Source of the DNA: Chlamydiae bacterium RIFCSPHIGHO2_12_FULL_27_8
GTDB lineage: Bacteria; Chlamydiota; Chlamydiia; Chlamydiales; SM23-39
DNA: 14,742 nt
NCBI GenBank assembly: GCA_001796155.1
Contig: MGLU01000025.1
Span: 1,542-16,283, forward strand
Direction of reading: 5' to 3'
The position numbers and the translations under genes are program-made. Of this stretch, positions 13,436 to 14,742 are shown in pieces. The notes under the pieces are model-generated. The model was not told where the DNA came from, did no database searches, and saw only the letters and a program-made list of their open reading frames with translations. Every line of letters begins with the position of its first letter. The stretch's first letter is position 1.

Positions 13436-14638
13436 ATGTACGATGCAATAATAATTGGAGCCGGAGCAAGTGGGATATTTGCAGCTATTGAAGCAAAAAG
13501 CAAAAAAAACAATCTAAAAATTCTTATATTAGAAAGATCAAATTCCATGCTTTCAAAAGTAAAACTCTCCGGAGGCGGAAGATGCAATATTACAAATGCT
13601 ACTTTTGATCCGCATGAATTAGCTAAAAACTATCCACGGGGAAGTAAAGAGTTACTTTCAGCTTTTAATAAGTTTCAACCTCGTGATATGATTAAATGGC
13701 TTGAAGAAAAAAATGTTAGTTTAAAAATTGATGAAAACAATAAAGTTTTTCCAAAAAGCGATTCCTCTAATACTTTAATAGAATGTTTTTTAAAAGAACT
13801 TGAACTGAAAAAAATAGAAATAAGATTTAATCAAAATATTAAAAATATTTTAAAAGATAATGAATTTTTTGAAATTTTATTTGAAAATCAAGAAAGTATT
13901 TTTACAAAAAAAGTTGTTTTAGCCACAGGAAGCTCATCTTCAGGTTTAAAATTAGCTCAAAATTTAGGTCACAGTATAGAACCTTTTATTCCATCTTTAT
14001 TTTCTTTTAAAATTAAAAAAAATGATATTTTAAAATTATCCGGTATTTCATTAAAAAATGTAAAAGTTAGTATAAAAAATACAAAATTTTCCCAAATCGG
14101 ATCTATTTTAATAACTCATGAAGGATTTAGCGGACCTGCAATCATTAATTTATCTTCATTTGCTGCAAAATACCTTTTTGAAAATAATTATTTGTCTACT
14201 TTATTTATTAATTGGCTAAATATCTCTCAGGAGGAAATTTATCAAATTCTCTTAAAAGCAAAAAATGATTATCCAAATAAATTACTTTTAAAAATTAATC
14301 CATTTAATTTTCCAAATAATCTGAATCATTATTTTATAAATTCTTATAGCAACATTTTTTCTCATATTATCAAAAATGTTACTAATAAAAATTTATTCAG
14401 ATTATCAGAAAAATTATCTTCAGATGAATATCAAATTATTTCTAAAAGCCAAAATAAAGGTGAATTTGTTTCATGTGGCGGTGTAAATTTAAAAGAAGTT
14501 AACTTTAAAGATATGCAAAGTAAAATTTGTAAAAATTTATATCTAACCGGAGAACTATTAAATATTGATGGCATAACAGGTGGATATAATTTACAAAATG
14601 CATGGACTACAGGTTTTATTGCAGGATATTTTTTATAA
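13436..14638 (+). CDS. NAD(P)/FAD-dependent oxidoreductase, HI0933/BaiN family
   Basis: This 400-residue flavoprotein is full length for the HI0933 family (about 390-410). The FAD-binding GAGASG motif is at 8-13, with the ribose-binding acidic residue at the end of the next strand (LILER, 30-34). The family signature SGGGRCNITN is at 45-54. The C-terminal FAD motif TGELLNIDGITGGYNLQNAW (371-390) closes the fold. The natural substrate of most members is unknown; the gut homologue BaiN acts on bile-acid intermediates, which should not be carried over. The start is fixed by the motif (MYDAIIIGAG). No ribosome site is visible, only A-rich sequence. The stop abuts the end of a minus-strand frame. 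Confidence 0.93.
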   Translation: MYDAIIIGAGASGIFAAIEAKSKKNNLKILILERSNSMLSKVKLSGGGRCNITNATFDPHELAKNYPRGSKELLSAFNKFQPRDMIKWLEEKNVSLKIDENNKVFPKSDSSNTLIECFLKELELKKIEIRFNQNIKNILKDNEFFEILFENQESIFTKKVVLATGSSSSGLKLAQNLGHSIEPFIPSLFSFKIKKNDILKLSGISLKNVKVSIKNTKFSQIGSILITHEGFSGPAIINLSSFAAKYLFENNYLSTLFINWLNISQEEIYQILLKAKNDYPNKLLLKINPFNFPNNLNHYFINSYSNIFSHIIKNVTNKNLFRLSEKLSSDEYQIISKSQNKGEFVSCGGVNLKEVNFKDMQSKICKNLYLTGELLNIDGITGGYNLQNAWTTGFIAGYFL

Positions 14639-14742
14639 CCTGCATTTTTTTATCATTTTATTGGCAATAAAACCCACTTCTTTAGAAGATGGTGTTGGAT
14701 TGTTTCCTTCTCTCTTTTAACTTCTGCATAAAGTTTCCTTTT
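14633..14742 (-). pseudogene. C-terminal end of a minus-strand gene cut by the window edge, apparently frameshifted
   Basis: Reading leftward from the edge, one frame gives KRKLYAEVKRE. Another, entered at the AGAGAG repeat (14710-14715), gives KREGNNPTPSSKEVGFIANK and ends KMIKKCRL at a TAA (14633-14635) that abuts the oxidoreductase stop. Deleting one AG unit joins the frames at the shared KRE. Both pieces look protein-like, but I recognise no family and only about 36 codons are visible. It could equally be chance open sequence. Confidence 0.3.

Overview
The window comes from a very AT-rich bacterium with densely packed genes. A complete SUF iron-sulfur operon, MATE and sodium/solute transporters, a SET-domain methyltransferase and an apparent amino-acid uptake gene under attenuation control suggest a Gram-negative, host-dependent lineage such as an amoeba-associated Dependentiae or Chlamydiae relative. 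The phylum is my inference and cannot be fixed from this stretch alone.

Layout. 1-893 (minus): a thioredoxin-like protein whose CcdA-like membrane half continues in another frame beyond an A9 tract, and a single-RRM RNA-binding protein with a clear terminator. 1138-2295 (minus): an alpha/beta-hydrolase-like protein carrying an in-frame 132-bp tandem duplication. 2404-7243 (plus): sufB-sufC-sufD-sufS-sufU, tightly coupled (4-nt overlaps or 1-2 nt gaps), encoding the SufBCD scaffold, the cysteine desulfurase and a SufU-type partner. 7244-9311 (minus): a MATE exporter broken in frame near its C-terminus, and a SET-domain protein. 9454-10436: two small unknown plus-strand proteins, one with a near-consensus promoter, and a conserved 49-residue basic protein on the minus strand.

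10506-12237 is the most interesting part. A promoter drives a 36-codon leader peptide ending in four consecutive His codons. Mutually exclusive RNA stems follow, then a sodium:solute symporter gene with its own terminator. The arrangement fits a histidine-sensing transcription attenuator controlling a transporter, which would make histidine the likely substrate.

12264-14742: a Cys-rich small protein, a four-helix membrane protein behind a frame-disrupted small gene, a GC-richer hairpin island resembling an IS200/IS605-type end, a full-length HI0933/BaiN-family flavoprotein, and the edge of a minus-strand gene that also appears frameshifted.

Four reading frames are interrupted at homopolymers or a dinucleotide repeat (A9, A6, A8, AG3). 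This could be sequencing error, gene decay or transcriptional slippage; the sequence alone cannot decide.
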